This document shows, in pieces, positions 1 through 11,044 of a stretch of DNA of 64,000 nucleotides; position 1 is the stretch's first letter; each line of letters starts with the position of its first letter. The notes under the pieces were generated by a model that saw only the letters and a list, made by a program, of their open reading frames with translations, had not been told where the DNA came from and ran no database searches. The DNA lies in the NCBI GenBank assembly GCA_033977085.1, contig CP138906.1, positions 930,001-994,000 on the forward strand, given 5' to 3'. The position numbers were made by a program, and so were the translations under genes. The DNA is from Apirhabdus apintestini. Lineage in GTDB: Bacteria; Pseudomonadota; Gammaproteobacteria; Enterobacterales; Enterobacteriaceae.

Positions 1-269
1 TCGTTAATTGATTCTTAAGTGAAAAATGTTGTTTTTATGATGCGTTACTATTAATTCCCGGTGAATTGAGAACATAAATTGCGGCATCCTCAGATAAATA
101 ATCCAGTCACTCAGCGTTGAGTGATATAAATCAAAAATTACTTTTGCTGGCTATCTACAATCGGCCTTCAATTTTTCAAACAGTACTGCGCCAATAGCGC
201 GCGGCGGTCAGGTTGGATGCCTGTCTGAAAAATACGACTGGGAACCAGGGTATTGTGAAGGACAATTCA
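1..269 (+). promoter_or_regulatory. Upstream region of pdeF with an FNR-like box
   Basis: No gene is seen here. The sequence GTGATATAAATCAA at 121-134 matches the FNR consensus TTGAT-N4-ATCAA with one mismatch in the first half site. It lies about 135 bases before the pdeF start codon. E. coli YfgF is reported to act under low oxygen, which fits, but binding is inferred from the match alone. No confident -10/-35 pair was assigned. Confidence 0.4.
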
Positions 270-2492
270 TGCAATGGGCTGACTGGTATCAAAAAATAAA
301 AATCAGTGGTGGTGTTTACCGCTAATCCTGCAAGTGGTGCTCCATCCGCTGGCGGTGCTGTGCAACGTTTATACGGCCTTTGACGGCGTCCGCGTCGTGC
401 TGTTTTTCATGCCGCCTGCATTAATGATGGCGGCGCTGATGGTGTTTGGCTGGGCCGCTTTGCCAGGCGTAGTGGCTGCGCTGTTTTTCCGCTATCTGCC
501 ACTGCGCGGCGCCTCGGATGCCCTCATGTCGTCCGGCCACTATCTTATTGCGCTGGTATTAAGCTGGGGAGGTTACCGTTTATTCGTGCCACGCCGCTTT
601 TCAATAAGCTTCGGTTACGGGAAACTCACTGGATCGCGCCTGTTTTGGCTGGTTTTCTTTTATTCTTCAGTATTTGCGTTGCTGTACCAGGTGGCGATCA
701 CTTTTGGCGTATATGACGCGCGCCGTAATCTGCCGGGCAACGACACATTACAGATAACAACGCTGATTAACTATCAAACCTTTCTGGTCAGTAATCTGAT
801 TGGCGTTCCCTTCTGGTATTTTATTTTGCGTACACTGCGGCATCCGCATTTTGCGCGCAGCTTCTATTCACGCCTGCGGGCGCAAATGCATCCCCACGCG
901 TCACCCCGGAAATTGGCCTATGGGCGGCAACACTACTTGCCCTTATTGGGCTGCTTATCATGCCAATCGGCGATGAGGGGTCAATATTTAATACCAACTA
1001 TACCTTTACGCTGATTTTGCCGGTAATGATTTGGGGGACAATGCGCTTTGGTTTTCTCTTCATTACGACGGTATGGACGCTGTGCTTGATGGTGCTTAGT
1101 CATTACTACTACCGCTATTTGCCGGACAGTAGCGATTACGAAATCCATATGGCCATTACCTCTGCCTGTTATGTGGTGTTTTCATTCACTATTTATCTGA
1201 TGGGCGGGGTGGTGACGCGCCAGCGAGCCATTTATGAAAAAGTACAGCGAATTGCGTTTGTCGACCCGGTTGTACAGATGCCGAATTTGCGTGCTCTGTC
1301 GCGGGATATTAACCATATCACGATGTCGACGCTTTGCCTGCTGCGCTTCCCGGAACTTGAATTGCTGGGACGTAACTACGGGATTTTATTACGCATTGGC
1401 TATATGCAGGAGATGGAAGACTGGCTGCAGGAGGTATTATTACCTGATGAGAGACTTTATTATCTCTCCAGTCTGGAGCTCATGCTGCGGCTGAACGGTG
1501 AGAAAAGCCAGGATGAAGTGGAAGTGATCGAGCAGCGAATTCGGCAGTTCCGCTATCTATGGGACGGTATGCCGATACAGCCTCAGGTTGGGATCAGCTA
1601 TTGCTATATCCGCCATCCCGTTGCCCATCATCCGCTGCTATTAGGCGAATTAAGTACTATGGCCGAGTTTTCACTCAGCAGCAGCAGGCCGGAACGGCTA
1701 CAGCTTTATAGCTCCCGCCATGCGCAGAACGCGATACGCCATAAAGTTGCTATGATGAACAGCCTACAGCGCGCACTGGATATCGGTGCCTTCGAGCTTC
1801 AGGCTCAGCGCGTTGAAGGCGTACGGGGAGACGTGTTCTATGAAATCCTGCTGCGCATGGTCAATGAGCACGGCGAAATGCTGGAGCCCGATCGCTTTTT
1901 GCCTGCGGCGCACGAGTTTGGTATGTCCTCCCGCATCGATTTATGGGTGCTGGAACAAGCCGTTCAGTTTATTGCGCGGCATCGGGATGTACTGCCGGGT
2001 TGCCGGTTTTCCATTAATCTAACGCCAGCATCCGTGTGCCGGGCACCGTTCGCCAGCGATGTTGCTCATTTGCTGGCGCGCTACGAAGTTCAGGCGTGGC
2101 AATTAATTTTTGAGGTCACGGAAAGCAATCTGCTAACTAACATCAAGCAGGCGAATATCACGCTATCGACGCTGCAAAGTATGGGATGTCTTATCGCGAT
2201 TGATGATTTCGGCACCGGCTACGCCAGCTATTCGCGGCTGCGTGAAATGAACGCCGATATCATGAAAATTGACGGTAGCTTTATTCGTAATATTTTGACC
2301 AGTAGCCAGGACTACCAAATCGTTGAGTCGATTTGCCGAGCTGGCGCGCATGAAAAAATGCTGGTGGTTGCCGGTTTTGTCGAAACAGAAGAGACGCGCG
2401 CGGCGGTGCTGAAAGTCGGCGTAGATTATGTTCAGGGCTGGGTTATCAGCCGGCCGCAGCCGCTGGAGTCACTGCTGCCGGCCGGTGAGTAA
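270..2492 (+). pseudogene. pdeF: Cyclic-di-GMP phosphodiesterase PdeF (YfgF), MASE1-GGDEF-EAL, two frameshifts
   Basis: Membrane-bound phosphodiesterase that hydrolyses c-di-GMP to pGpG. The order is an N-terminal MASE1-type sensor with several hydrophobic segments, a degenerate GGDEF-like part (starting around FVDPVVQMPNLRAL) and a C-terminal EAL domain. In the EAL domain I see EILLR, the Asn of FSINLTP, FEVTES, the DDFGTGYAS loop, KIDGSFIRN and a VETEE segment. The ATG at 270 matches the family N-terminus. The frame breaks in the A-rich run near 290 (after KIKIS; WWCLPLIL follows in another frame) and again at the CCCC run near 892-895; the last part, 960-2492, is one open frame of 510 codons. 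Total length agrees with the roughly 747-residue family. Both breaks sit in homopolymers, so the gene may be intact in the organism. Confidence 0.85.
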
Positions 2493-2593
2493 CACATTAC
2501 TCACTGCTACTTAGCCATTATATTACGCCTGAGGTTTCACCATCATGAGCGAGGCGCCTCTGCTGGCAGCGCCTTTTGCGATCAAACTCAGGC

Positions 2594-4121
2594 TCAGGTT
2601 GTCGCCTCTTCTTCCTCTACGGTAAGTTTCCAGCCCGCAGAATCCCAATACTGTTGTTCACGCTCTAAATCAAGCAAAACCAGCGCATTTTGGCTGAACC
2701 ACTCGCGGGGAAAACGCAGCGTCCAGTGATTATCATCGGTTTCCAGCGTTAAGGTGGTTGGCGCCGTGGTCGCCTGGCGCTGATTATTTAACAATACGCC
2801 CAGTCGCAGCAGCTTAATCATCGGCAAATACTGTTTTTTGCGAAAAAGCGTAAAGCGCGGGACATCATCAAGTTTGATAGCTTTGCGATGAAAGCGCACC
2901 AGCGTGGCCATCATTAACTGCTGCTCCTGCGTAAAGCCCGGTAGATCGCTGTGCTGCAGGATATAGGCTGAGTGCCGATGAATGCCGCTGTGGTTGATGC
3001 CTAAACCGACTTCATGCAGCATTGCAGCCCATTTGAGCAGCGCCGTCATTTGAGGATTGACGTGCTTAGCGTGGCCAGACTCCCACTGTTCATACATGCG
3101 CAGCGTTGTATCCAGCACGCGACGCGCCTGGTCACTGTCAATATCGTAGCGCTGAGCCAGACTTTGAGCGGTGCGGATGCGCACATCCTGATGGCGAAAG
3201 CGTCCCTCCATTTCATAAAGCACGCCTTCGCGCAGCGCGCCGTCAGAGAGACGTAACTCTTTAACGGCCAGTGCATCGAATACACCGCACAGGATAGCCA
3301 GCCCCGGAACGAAAACCAGCCGGCGTTCGGCGGAAAGGCCAGGAAGCTCAAGCTCATCGACATTCCTGTATTTCAGCACCCGGGCGCTAATTTTTCCAGC
3401 CGCTCCGGCGTGATAAGCCCGTCACGCTCGCCCAGCGCCAGCAGAACTTCATGTGCGGCTTTAATCGTGCCAGAGGCGCCCAGGGCGACGCTCCAGCCCT
3501 GAATACGATACTGCCAGGCGAGGTTTTCCAGTTGCTGGATAGCCGCCATGCGCGCCCGGCGAAAATTCATGGGCGTTATCACTCCGCCCGGAAAAACTGC
3601 TGGCCGAAACTGACGCAGCCCATGCGGCGGCTTTCCACCAATTGGGGCTCGAAATTCTCGCCGATGACCAGTTCCGTTGAGCCGCCGCCAATATCAATAA
3701 CCAGCTTGCTTCCCCGTTCGGGCTGGGTATGTTCTACGCCCATAAAAATCAGGCGCGCCTCTTCGTTGCCGGAAATGATTTCGATAGGATAGGGGATAAC
3801 CTCTTCCGCCCGGCGCAAAAACTCACCGGCGTTTGAGGCCAGGCGCAGGCTGTGAGTGCCTACGATGGTAACGTTGGCGGCGCTGAACCCCTGCAATCGT
3901 TCGGCAAACAGCGCCAGACACGTGAGACCGCGCTCAATGGCATCTTCGCTCAAACGGTAATTTTCATCCAGTCCATCGGCCAGGTATACGCGCTGTTTCA
4001 GGCGCCCAATAATTTGCAGCGCGCCATCCACCACCCGGGCGATGACCATATGAAAGCTGTTGGAGCCAAGATCGACGGCCGCGAATTCCTGTGGGCGCGT
4101 ATTGCGTTGAGTGAGTGGCAT
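2594..4121 (-). pseudogene. ppx: Exopolyphosphatase Ppx, two frameshifts
   Basis: Ppx/GppA phosphatase of the ASKHA fold, releasing orthophosphate from the ends of polyphosphate. The N-terminal ATP-ase-like motif FAAVDLGSNSFHMV and the second phosphate loop VIDIGGGSTELVIG are present. The C-terminal HD-like helical domain carries LHEVGLGINHSGIHRHSAYI. Three pieces join to the full family length of about 510 residues: 3579-4121, 3373-3582 and 2594-3379. The first break is near 3590, where FFRAE should read FFPGGVI (one C lacking). The second is near 3380, where LAPGC should run into VLKYRNVDE (one G lacking). The start lies 4 bases beyond the ppk stop, the usual ppk-ppx operon arrangement that couples polyphosphate synthesis and breakdown. 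Confidence 0.9.
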
Positions 4122-4124
4122 AGC

Positions 4125-6184
4125 TTAATCAGAGAGTTCCAGAGATTTGATATAGTCGTAGATAGCCAGCTGCGCGCGCACCTTGCGGCGATTCCCGCGC
4201 GGGACATAGCGATTACTCAGTTCTTTATCGACAATACGCGCCTTAACCGTATCGCTGAATAAAATAGCCAGAATATCCAGCACCCGCTGTTTTAACCGGG
4301 GATCGAGCAGGGCAACGGCGACCTCAATGCGGTAATCGATATTACGCGTCATCCAGTCGGCCGAGGAAAGAAAGACTTTTTGTCGCCCCCGTTTTCAAAA
4401 ACGTACACCCTGTCGTGTTCGAGGTAGCGATCCACAATACTGATGACGCGAATATTATCGCTGATGCCTTCAAGTTGGGGAATAAGCGAACACATGCCGC
4501 GAACCAGCAGGTTGACCGGCACGCCAAAGCTTGAGGCGGTATATAGCCTGTCCACTAAACCCTTATCGACCAGATTATTCAGTTTTAGCGTAATCCCCGA
4601 GGGCTGCCCCTGCTGGGCATTCGCTATCTCTTTATCAACCAGCTTCGTAGAGCAGACGGCGCGAGTTTTGCGGTGAAACCATCAAATAGTCAAAATTTAC
4701 CGGGCGATACGGATTTTCGATAAAGTTAAATACCCGACGCACTTCGTTGGTAATGCGCGCATCGGCGGTCAGTAGCGAATAATCGGTATAAGTACGGGCG
4801 GTTTTCTCGTTAAAGTTTCCGGTGCCGATGTGCGCGTAACGCACTACATTATCCCTTCGCGGCGCGAGATCAGAAACAGTTTGGCGTGGATCTTTAAACC
4901 CGGCGCCGAGAAAATAACGTGCACGCCCGCCTCAGTCAGGCGCTTGGCCCAGTGAATATTCGCCTCTTCATCAAAGCGCGCCTGCAGTTCCACAACTACG
5001 GTGACCTTTTTGCCATTGTGGGCCGCATGGATCATGGCGTCGATAATTCGGGAATCTTTCGCTACGCGATAAATATTGATTTTGATCGCCAGTACGCTGG
5101 GGTCGAATGAGGCCTGGCGCAGCAGTTCCAGTACGTGCTCGAAAGTATGATAAGGGTAATACAGCAGAACGTCCCGTTCACGAATGGCGTCAAATCCGTT
5201 GCGAAAACTATCGAACCAAACGTGGCGCAGGCGCGGCAGCGGTTTATTGACCAGGTTCGCTTTGCCCACATTGGGAAATTTAATGAAGTCTTTGAAATTA
5301 TGATAGCGCCCGCCGGGGACAATTGAATCGTAGCGAGAGATAGACAGTTTTTTACGCAGCACTTCCACCATGTCGTCCGGCATATCCCGCTGATAAACAA
5401 AGCGCACCGGCTCCGCCGTCAGGCGCTGCTTGAGGCTGGAAGACATTAGCTCAAGCAGACTCGATTCCATTTCATGCACCAAATCATATTCAGCATCGCG
5501 CGTCATCTTCATGGAATAGGCGTTAAGCGCATCGTAGTCGAAAAAACCTTTGAAGATTTCATCCAGACAGTAGCGTAATATATTATCTAATATAATCATT
5601 GGCTTACGTCTGCGTGGCGTTTCCGGTGGCAGATTAATAAAGCGTGGCACCTTGTCTGATGGGATTTCCAGCAGCGCATAATGCGTTTCCTGCCCGCGCA
5701 CAATCTCGACCGCCAGATAGGTATAATCGTCTTTCAGAAACTGGACCAGATCCGTTTCACGAGTAATCAAAATCGGTGTGATATGCGGGCGCAGGGAGTG
5801 TTTAAAATAGTGGCGCAGCCACTCCTGCTGGTTCGCGGATAACTGGCGTTCGTTAATCAAAAAGATTTGGTTACGCGCCATTTCCAGCAGCAGATCGTTA
5901 TACAGCGCGTCAAACTCCTGATCGGCTTTCAACACGCGCGACTGAATTTTGTTAAGCAAATGGCGTGAATGAGAGCCCGATCCCTGTTCTTCGCTGATCA
6001 AAATACGCTGTTTCAACTCGGCGAAGCGAACTTTATAAAATTCATCCAGATTATTGGAATAGATGCCGAGGAAGCGCATGCGCTCGATGAGCGGATTTGA
6101 CTTGTCCGCAGCTTCCTGAAGCACGCGCTCATTAAAGGCTAACCAACTGAGTTCTTTTTCGATATACAGTTTTTCCTGACCCAT
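4125..6184 (-). pseudogene. ppk: Polyphosphate kinase Ppk1, at least three frameshifts
   Basis: Makes inorganic polyphosphate reversibly from ATP at the inner membrane. The first 446 codons, 4844-6184, match the E. coli N domain (MGQEKLYIEKELSWLAFNE) and run to the catalytic His region PGLKIHAKLFLISRREG. The frame is lost near 4855, continues as RYAHIGTGNFNEKT (4635-4844), is lost again near 4645 after LLYEAG, resumes as DRLYTASSFGVPVNLLVRG (4349-4555), and is lost near 4375 before WMTRNIDYRIEV (4125-4352). Summed length equals the 688-residue family. Conserved residues run right up to each break on both sides, which suggests single-base errors rather than old decay. First gene of the ppk-ppx pair. 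Confidence 0.9.
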
Positions 6185-6325
6185 TACGACTCACACTCCG
6201 ATCTGGTTTTCTCGGGACGTGGCAAATCCGTCTTAACCGCTATTATGGCGAGCAAAGCCCGGCGTTGTCCAACGCCGGTGTGATTTGATTTATCTGGAAA
6301 AGTTTCCAGATAAACTGGTCAGGCA

Positions 6326-6973
6326 CTATTCGTCAGCGGCGTAGCCCTGCGGTGGCAGGCGCTGGCCATCCAGCCAGGCGGTGCCGTCGCGCATCACCAG
6401 CCGGTTATCGACAAACCAGCTAATCACCAGCGGGTAAATAGCGTGCTCCTGATGCCGCACGCGTGCGGCAACGAGGGCTTCGTCGTCGCCGGGAAAGACG
6501 GGAACGGTTGCCTGCAGGATAACCGGGCCGCCGTCCAGTTCTTCGGTTACGAAGTGGACAGAAGCGCCGTGCTCGCTATCGCCATTTTCCAGCGCCCGGC
6601 GGTGAGTATGCAGGCCCGGATATTTTGGCAGCAGAGAAGGGTGAATATTGATAAGCCGCCCGGTGTAATGCGCGACGAAATGCGGAGTAAGAATGCGCAT
6701 ATATCCTGCCAACACCACAAGGTCCGGTGCATATTCGTCAATGTGCCGGATAAGCGCGTCGTCAAACGCCGCCCGGTCCGCGTAATCGGATGGGCGGATA
6801 GCGTAGCTGGGAATATTCGCATCACGCGCGCGCTCAAGTCCCTGAACATGGCTCCTGGTGCTGAACACGGCCTGCACCGTTGCCTGAATGCGCCCCTGCG
6901 CGCAGGCGTCGATAATAGCCTGCAGATTGCTGCCGGTACCGGAAATCAGCACAATGATTTTTTCATTATTCAA
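6326..6973 (-). CDS. purN: Phosphoribosylglycinamide formyltransferase PurN
   Basis: Folate-dependent GAR transformylase of de novo purine synthesis, transferring the formyl group of 10-formyl-THF to GAR. An intact 215 codons against 212 in E. coli. It shows the N-terminal VLISGTGSNLQAI phosphate-binding loop, the catalytic Asn-His pair in INIHPSLLPKYPG, and the essential Asp in TEELDGGPV. The start overlaps the purM stop by 8 bases, so the two are translationally coupled. It should share the PurR-controlled promoter upstream of purM. Confidence 0.96.
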   Translation of the reverse strand: MNNEKIIVLISGTGSNLQAIIDACAQGRIQATVQAVFSTRSHVQGLERARDANIPSYAIRPSDYADRAAFDDALIRHIDEYAPDLVVLAGYMRILTPHFVAHYTGRLINIHPSLLPKYPGLHTHRRALENGDSEHGASVHFVTEELDGGPVILQATVPVFPGDDEALVAARVRHQEHAIYPLVISWFVDNRLVMRDGTAWLDGQRLPPQGYAADE

Positions 6974-8003
6974 TTACCACGCGCGGTCCGCAATCAGATG
7001 CGCGTATTTTACCGATTTGCCACGCGTTTTCACCCAGTTCGGTTAACAGGTGCAGGGCGGCATCTGCAGCATCGGCGGGCAGGGCGATAATCATTCCCAC
7101 ACCGCAATTGAAGGTGCGATACATTTCGCGGCGGCTGACATTGCCGGCCCGCTGCAGCCAGGTGAATACCTCAGGCCACCGCCACGAGGATTCATCAATG
7201 ACGGCCTCAAGGTGCGCCGGAAGTACGCGGGGAATGTTTTCCCAGAATCCGCCGCCGGTGATATGCGCGATCGCGTGGACATTAAGTGCATTGGTCAGCG
7301 CTAAAATTGATTTAACGTAAATCCGAGTTGGGGCCAGCAGGCTGTCGGCAAGCGTTGCGTCGCCGAGGCGCTCGTCCAGCGGCGAGCAGCCGCTGACGTC
7401 AATAATTTTCCTTATCAGCGAGTAGCCGTTGGAATGCGGGCCGCTGGCGCCGAGCGCGAGTAACACATCGCCGTGCGCCACGCGGCTGCCATCGATAATA
7501 TCGGCTTTTTCAACCACCCCGACGCAAAAGCCCGCAATATCGTAATCGCTTCCGCCGTACATACCGGGCATTTCCGCCGTTTCACCGCCTACCAGCGCGC
7601 AGCCAGCCTGAAGGCAGCCTTCGGCAATGCCGTGAATGACGCTGGCCGCGGTGTCGACGTCCAGCCTGCCGGTGGCGTAGTAATCGAGAAAGAACAGCGG
7701 CTCTGCGCCCTGGACGATAAGATCGTTAACGCACATGGCAACCAGGTCGATGCCGATGGTTTCATGGCGCTGTAAATCCATTGCCAGGCGCAGTTTGGTG
7801 CCGACGCCGTCGGTGCCGGACACCAGCACCGGCTCCCGGTATTTCTGCGGCAGGGCGCACAGGGCACCGAAACCGCCGAGGCCGCCCATCACTTCCGGGC
7901 GGCGCGTTTTTTTAACGGCGCCTTTGATTCTTTCGACCAGCGCATTGCCGGCGTCGATATCCACGCCGGCGTCTTTGTAGCTGAGAGCGGTTTTGTCGGT
8001 CAC
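6966..8003 (-). CDS. purM: Phosphoribosylformylglycinamidine cyclo-ligase (AIR synthetase) PurM
   Basis: ATP-dependent ring closure of FGAM to AIR, step five of purine synthesis. From the GTG at 8003 (VTDKTALSYKDAGVDIDAG) the product is 345 residues, exactly the E. coli length. The frame is open upstream to 8087, but those extra residues cover the operator region and are not family sequence. The PurM glycine-rich core is present (KTRRPEVMGGLGGFGALC, SGTDGVGTKLRLA, GGETAEMPGMY, GGGFWENIPRVLP). Intact, and overlaps purN downstream. A near-perfect PurR operator lies 45 bases upstream of the start codon. Confidence 0.96.
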   Translation of the reverse strand: MTDKTALSYKDAGVDIDAGNALVERIKGAVKKTRRPEVMGGLGGFGALCALPQKYREPVLVSGTDGVGTKLRLAMDLQRHETIGIDLVAMCVNDLIVQGAEPLFFLDYYATGRLDVDTAASVIHGIAEGCLQAGCALVGGETAEMPGMYGGSDYDIAGFCVGVVEKADIIDGSRVAHGDVLLALGASGPHSNGYSLIRKIIDVSGCSPLDERLGDATLADSLLAPTRIYVKSILALTNALNVHAIAHITGGGFWENIPRVLPAHLEAVIDESSWRWPEVFTWLQRAGNVSRREMYRTFNCGVGMIIALPADAADAALHLLTELGENAWQIGKIRASDCGPRVVIE

Positions 8004-8047
8004 GGCAATCTCCATGCGGTTGGCAGTGCGCCCGAGTTTAACAGTGA

Positions 8048-8063
8048 ACGCAAACGTTTGCGA
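8048..8063 (-). promoter_or_regulatory. PurR operator of purMN
   Basis: The palindromic core CGCAAACGTTTGCG matches the PurR consensus aCGCAAACGTTTNCGT. It sits just upstream of the purM GTG start on the divergent purM/upp spacer, so the purine repressor with hypoxanthine or guanine should repress purMN from here. Confidence 0.85.
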
Positions 8064-8259
8064 GCTAGTTATTACTCTCTGTGGCATGGGTTTTGCGAAC
8101 CCGATTTTATTGTTCGCTTCCCGGCGGGGTGAGGTAAATACTCTATAGTGATCCTAAGCAAACTTGATCCCGGTCACGGCATTGCATATGGCGCAGCCGA
8201 GAAAAAGCGGTATAATCCGGCGATTTTTTTGTGGCTGCCATCTTTTGGGGAGAAAGAGT

Positions 8260-8886
8260 ATGAAGATCGTGGAAGTGAAACACCCGCTGGTTAAACACAA
8301 GCTGGGATTGATGCGCGCAAATGACATCAGCACCAAGCGTTTTCGCGAACTCGCCTCTGAAGTAGGCAGCCTGCTGACATATGAAGCCACGGCGGATCTG
8401 GAGACCGAAAAAGTCACGATTGAAGGCTGGAACGGCCCGGTTGAGATCGATCAGATTAAGGGTAAGAAAATTACCGTGGTGCCTATTTTGCGCGCCGGTC
8501 TCGGTATGATGGAAGGCGTACTGGAAAATGTTCCCAGCGCGCGCATTAGCGTAGTCGGTGTGTATCGCGACGAAGAAACGCTGGAGCCTGTGCCTTATTT
8601 CCAAAAGCTGGTATCCAACATCAATGAACGCATGGCGCTGGTGGTAGACCCGATGCTGGCGACGGGCGGTTCAGTGATTGCCACTATTGACCTGCTGAAA
8701 AAGCCGGCTGCACCAGTATTAAAATTTTGGTGCTGGTCGCCGCCCCGGAAGGGATTCGGGCGCTGGAGAAAGCGCATCCGGACGTAGAGCCGTATACCGC
8801 GTCTATCGATCGGGGGCTGGATAACCACGGTTATATTATTCCAGTGGCTCGGCGATGCCGGTGATAAAATATTTGGTACCAAATAA
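8260..8886 (+). pseudogene. upp: Uracil phosphoribosyltransferase Upp, two frameshifts
   Basis: Pyrimidine salvage enzyme converting uracil and PRPP to UMP. The N-terminal 148 residues match E. coli closely (MKIVEVKHPLVKHKLGLMR; VPILRAGLGMM; the PRPP loop region VDPMLATGGSVIATIDLL). After LLKK the frame is lost in the A-run near 8703 and continues as GCTSIKILVLVAAPEG in another frame. A second slip near 8843 precedes the family C-terminus GDAGDKIFGTK, which ends at the TAA 8884-8886. GGGGAGAAAGAGT before the ATG at 8260 gives a good ribosome site. It forms the usual upp-uraA pair, with a strong hairpin in between. Confidence 0.9.
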
Positions 8887-8892
8887 TAAATA

Positions 8893-8917
8893 TGCCGACT
8901 AATAAGTCGGCTTTTTT
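8893..8917 (+). terminator. Rho-independent terminator/attenuator between upp and uraA
   Basis: A 7-bp stem GCCGACT/AGTCGGC with an AATA loop, followed by six T residues, directly after the upp stop. Because uraA follows in the same direction it may act as a partial terminator that lowers uraA expression relative to upp. Confidence 0.85.
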
Positions 8918-8961
8918 GGCTATATGCCTGACTTGGTTTACACACTCAGAGGATTAAAGTT

Positions 8962-10247
8962 ATGACGCGCCGCGCTATTGGGGTTAGTGAACGTCCGCCG
9001 CTTTTACAAACCATCCCATTAAGCCTCCAGCATCTTTTCGCTATGTTCGGTTCCACCGTGCTGGTGCCGATTCTGTTTCATATCAATCCTGCCACTGCGC
9101 TGCTATTTAACGGGCTGGGGACGCTACTTTATTTATTTATCTGTAAAGGAAAAATTCCCGCCTATCTCGGATCGAGCTTTGCATTTATCTCGCCCGTGCT
9201 GCTGCTATTACCGATGGGATATGAACTGGCGCTGGGCGGATTTATTGTTTGCGGAGCGCTGTTCTGCCTGGTGGCACTGATTGTAAAAAAGCCGGCACTG
9301 GCTGGATAGACGTTATGTTCCCGCCTGCGGCGATGGGCGCTATCGTCGCCGTTATCGGGCTGGAACTGGCAGGCGTGGCGGCGAATATGGCCGGGCTACT
9401 GCCCGCGCAGGGGCAAATGGCAGATACCACCGCGGTGACGATTTCCCTGACCACGCTCGCGGTAACGGTACTGGGCGCGGTGTTATTTCGCGGATTTCTG
9501 GCCATTATCCCTATCCTTATTGGGGTTCTAACGGGCTATGCGCTCTCTTTCGCGATGGGTGTAGTCGATATTACGCCAATACGCGAGGCGCACTGGTTCG
9601 CGCTGCCGACTTTCTATACGCCGCGCTTTGAATGGTTTGCCATACTCACGGTGTTACCTGCGGCGCTGGTGGTTATTGCAGAGCACGTCGGGCATTTGGT
9701 GGTGACGGCGAATATCGTGAAAAAAGATTTAGTGCGCGATCCCGGTTTGCATCGCTCTATGTTCGCAAACGGGCTTTCAACGTTCCTCTCAGGCTTCTTC
9801 GGTTCAACGCCGAATACCACCTATGGTGAAAATATTGGCGTGCTCGCGATAACTCGGGTCTATAGCACGTGGGTGATAGGCGGCGCGGCGCTGTTTGCTA
9901 TTTTGCTCTCCTGCGTAGGGAAGCTGGCGGCGGCGATTCAGATCATCCCGGTTCCGGTGATGGGAGGTGTCTCTTTACTGCTGTATGGCGTTATTGGAAC
10001 ATCCGGGATCCGTGTGTTAATCGAATCTAAAGTGGATTACAGCAAAGCGCAGAATTTGATTCTGACCTCGGTCATTTTAATTATCGGCGTTAGCGGCGCA
10101 CGGATACACGTTGGCGCTACCGAGTTGAAAGGGATGGCGCTGGCCACGATTGTGGGAGTAGGGCTGAGCCTGTTGTTCAAGCTGATAAGCCTGGTGCGCC
10201 CTGAAGAAAAAATTATCGACGTGGACGATGAATCTGCGGCATCCTGA
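8962..10247 (+). pseudogene. uraA: Uracil/H+ symporter UraA, one frameshift
   Basis: Inner-membrane nucleobase/ascorbate-family transporter with 14 predicted membrane segments. The first part, 8962-9309, begins MTRRAIGVSERPPLLQTIP and includes SLQHLFAMFGSTVLVP and AYLGSSFAFISPV. The remainder is open in another frame from KKAGTGWIDVMFPPAAMGAI to 10247, including the substrate-site region VIAEHVGHLVVTANIV and SGFFGSTPNTTYGENIG. The single break is the A-run at 9285-9290, where six A residues are read and seven restore the frame. Restored length is about 429 residues, the family value. It brings in the substrate for Upp. Confidence 0.92.
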
Positions 10248-10252
10248 TAACG

Positions 10253-10277
10253 CCGCGGGCGGGGATCCTGCCCGCGG
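10253..10277 (+). terminator. GC-rich hairpin after uraA
   Basis: An 8-bp stem CCGCGGGC/GCCCGCGG with a 9-base loop lies just after the uraA stop. Only a weak T-rich tail follows, so it could be a weak terminator or an RNA-stabilising stem. Confidence 0.45.
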
Positions 10278-10343
10278 TTCTCCGCCCGCCGTTTTCTGTG
10301 ATAAACTGTGCGGCGATTTTTGTAGGATCGAACTGAGGTCACT

Positions 10344-11044
10344 CTGAACACGCCGGCACGGTTCTCTTTGCCACTCTATCTCCCCGATGATGAAACTTTC
10401 GCGAGTTTCTGGCCGGGCGACAATGCCTCTTTGTTAGCCGCGCTGCGCGGCGTTTTGCATCAGGCGCACAGCGGTTATCTTTACTTCTGGTCTCGGGAAG
10501 GCGGGGGCGTAGCCACCTTCTGCACGCGGCCTGCGCGGAGCTATCCCGTCGCGGCGAGGCGGTGGGTTTTGTGCCGCTGGATAAGCGCACTTGGTTTGTC
10601 CCTGACGTGCTGGACGGCATGGAACACCTGGCGCTGGTGTGTATCGATAATATTGAATGTGTCGCGGGGGATGAACCGTGGGAAATGGCGATTTTCAATC
10701 TCTATAACCGCATTCTCGAATCGGGGAATACGCGGTTACTGATTACCGGCGACAGACCGCCGCGCCAGCTTAATCTGCGCCTGCCAGACCTGGCCTCTCG
10801 CCTCGACTGGGGCCAAATCTATCGCCTTCAGCCGCTTTCTGATGATGACAAACTACAGGCGCTGCAATTGCGCGCCCGGCTGCGCGGTTTTGAACTGCCG
10901 GAAGACGTCGGGCGTTTTTACTCAAGCGGCTGGATCGCGAGATGCGCACGCTGTTTACCACTCTCGATCGAGCTCGATCGGGCCTCAATTACCGCGCAGC
11001 GTAAACTGACGATCCCTTTTGTAAAAGATATTTTGTCGCTGTAG
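10344..11044 (+). pseudogene. hda: DnaA inactivator Hda with CTG start, three frame slips
   Basis: AAA+ protein that, with the DNA-loaded sliding clamp, stimulates ATP hydrolysis on DnaA and so limits re-initiation of replication. The family N-terminus LNTPARFSLPLYLPDDETF begins at a CTG codon, 10344-10346, preceded by TGAGG; a CTG start is also known for E. coli hda. The clamp-binding FSLPL motif is present. The frame is lost at the GGGGGC run near 10505 inside the degenerate P-loop (GGGRSHLLH in the restored frame), continues from VGFVPLDKRTWFVPDVLDG, and slips again near 10919. It is restored near 10975 by a compensating indel, so about 20 residues are garbled before DRASITAQRKLTIPFVKDI. 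Hda loss is severely harmful in E. coli, so sequencing error is likely. Confidence 0.88.

Noticed and set aside
8004..8087. Longer N-terminus for PurM
   Set aside because: It would translate through the PurR operator; the GTG at 8003 gives the exact E. coli length and sequence.
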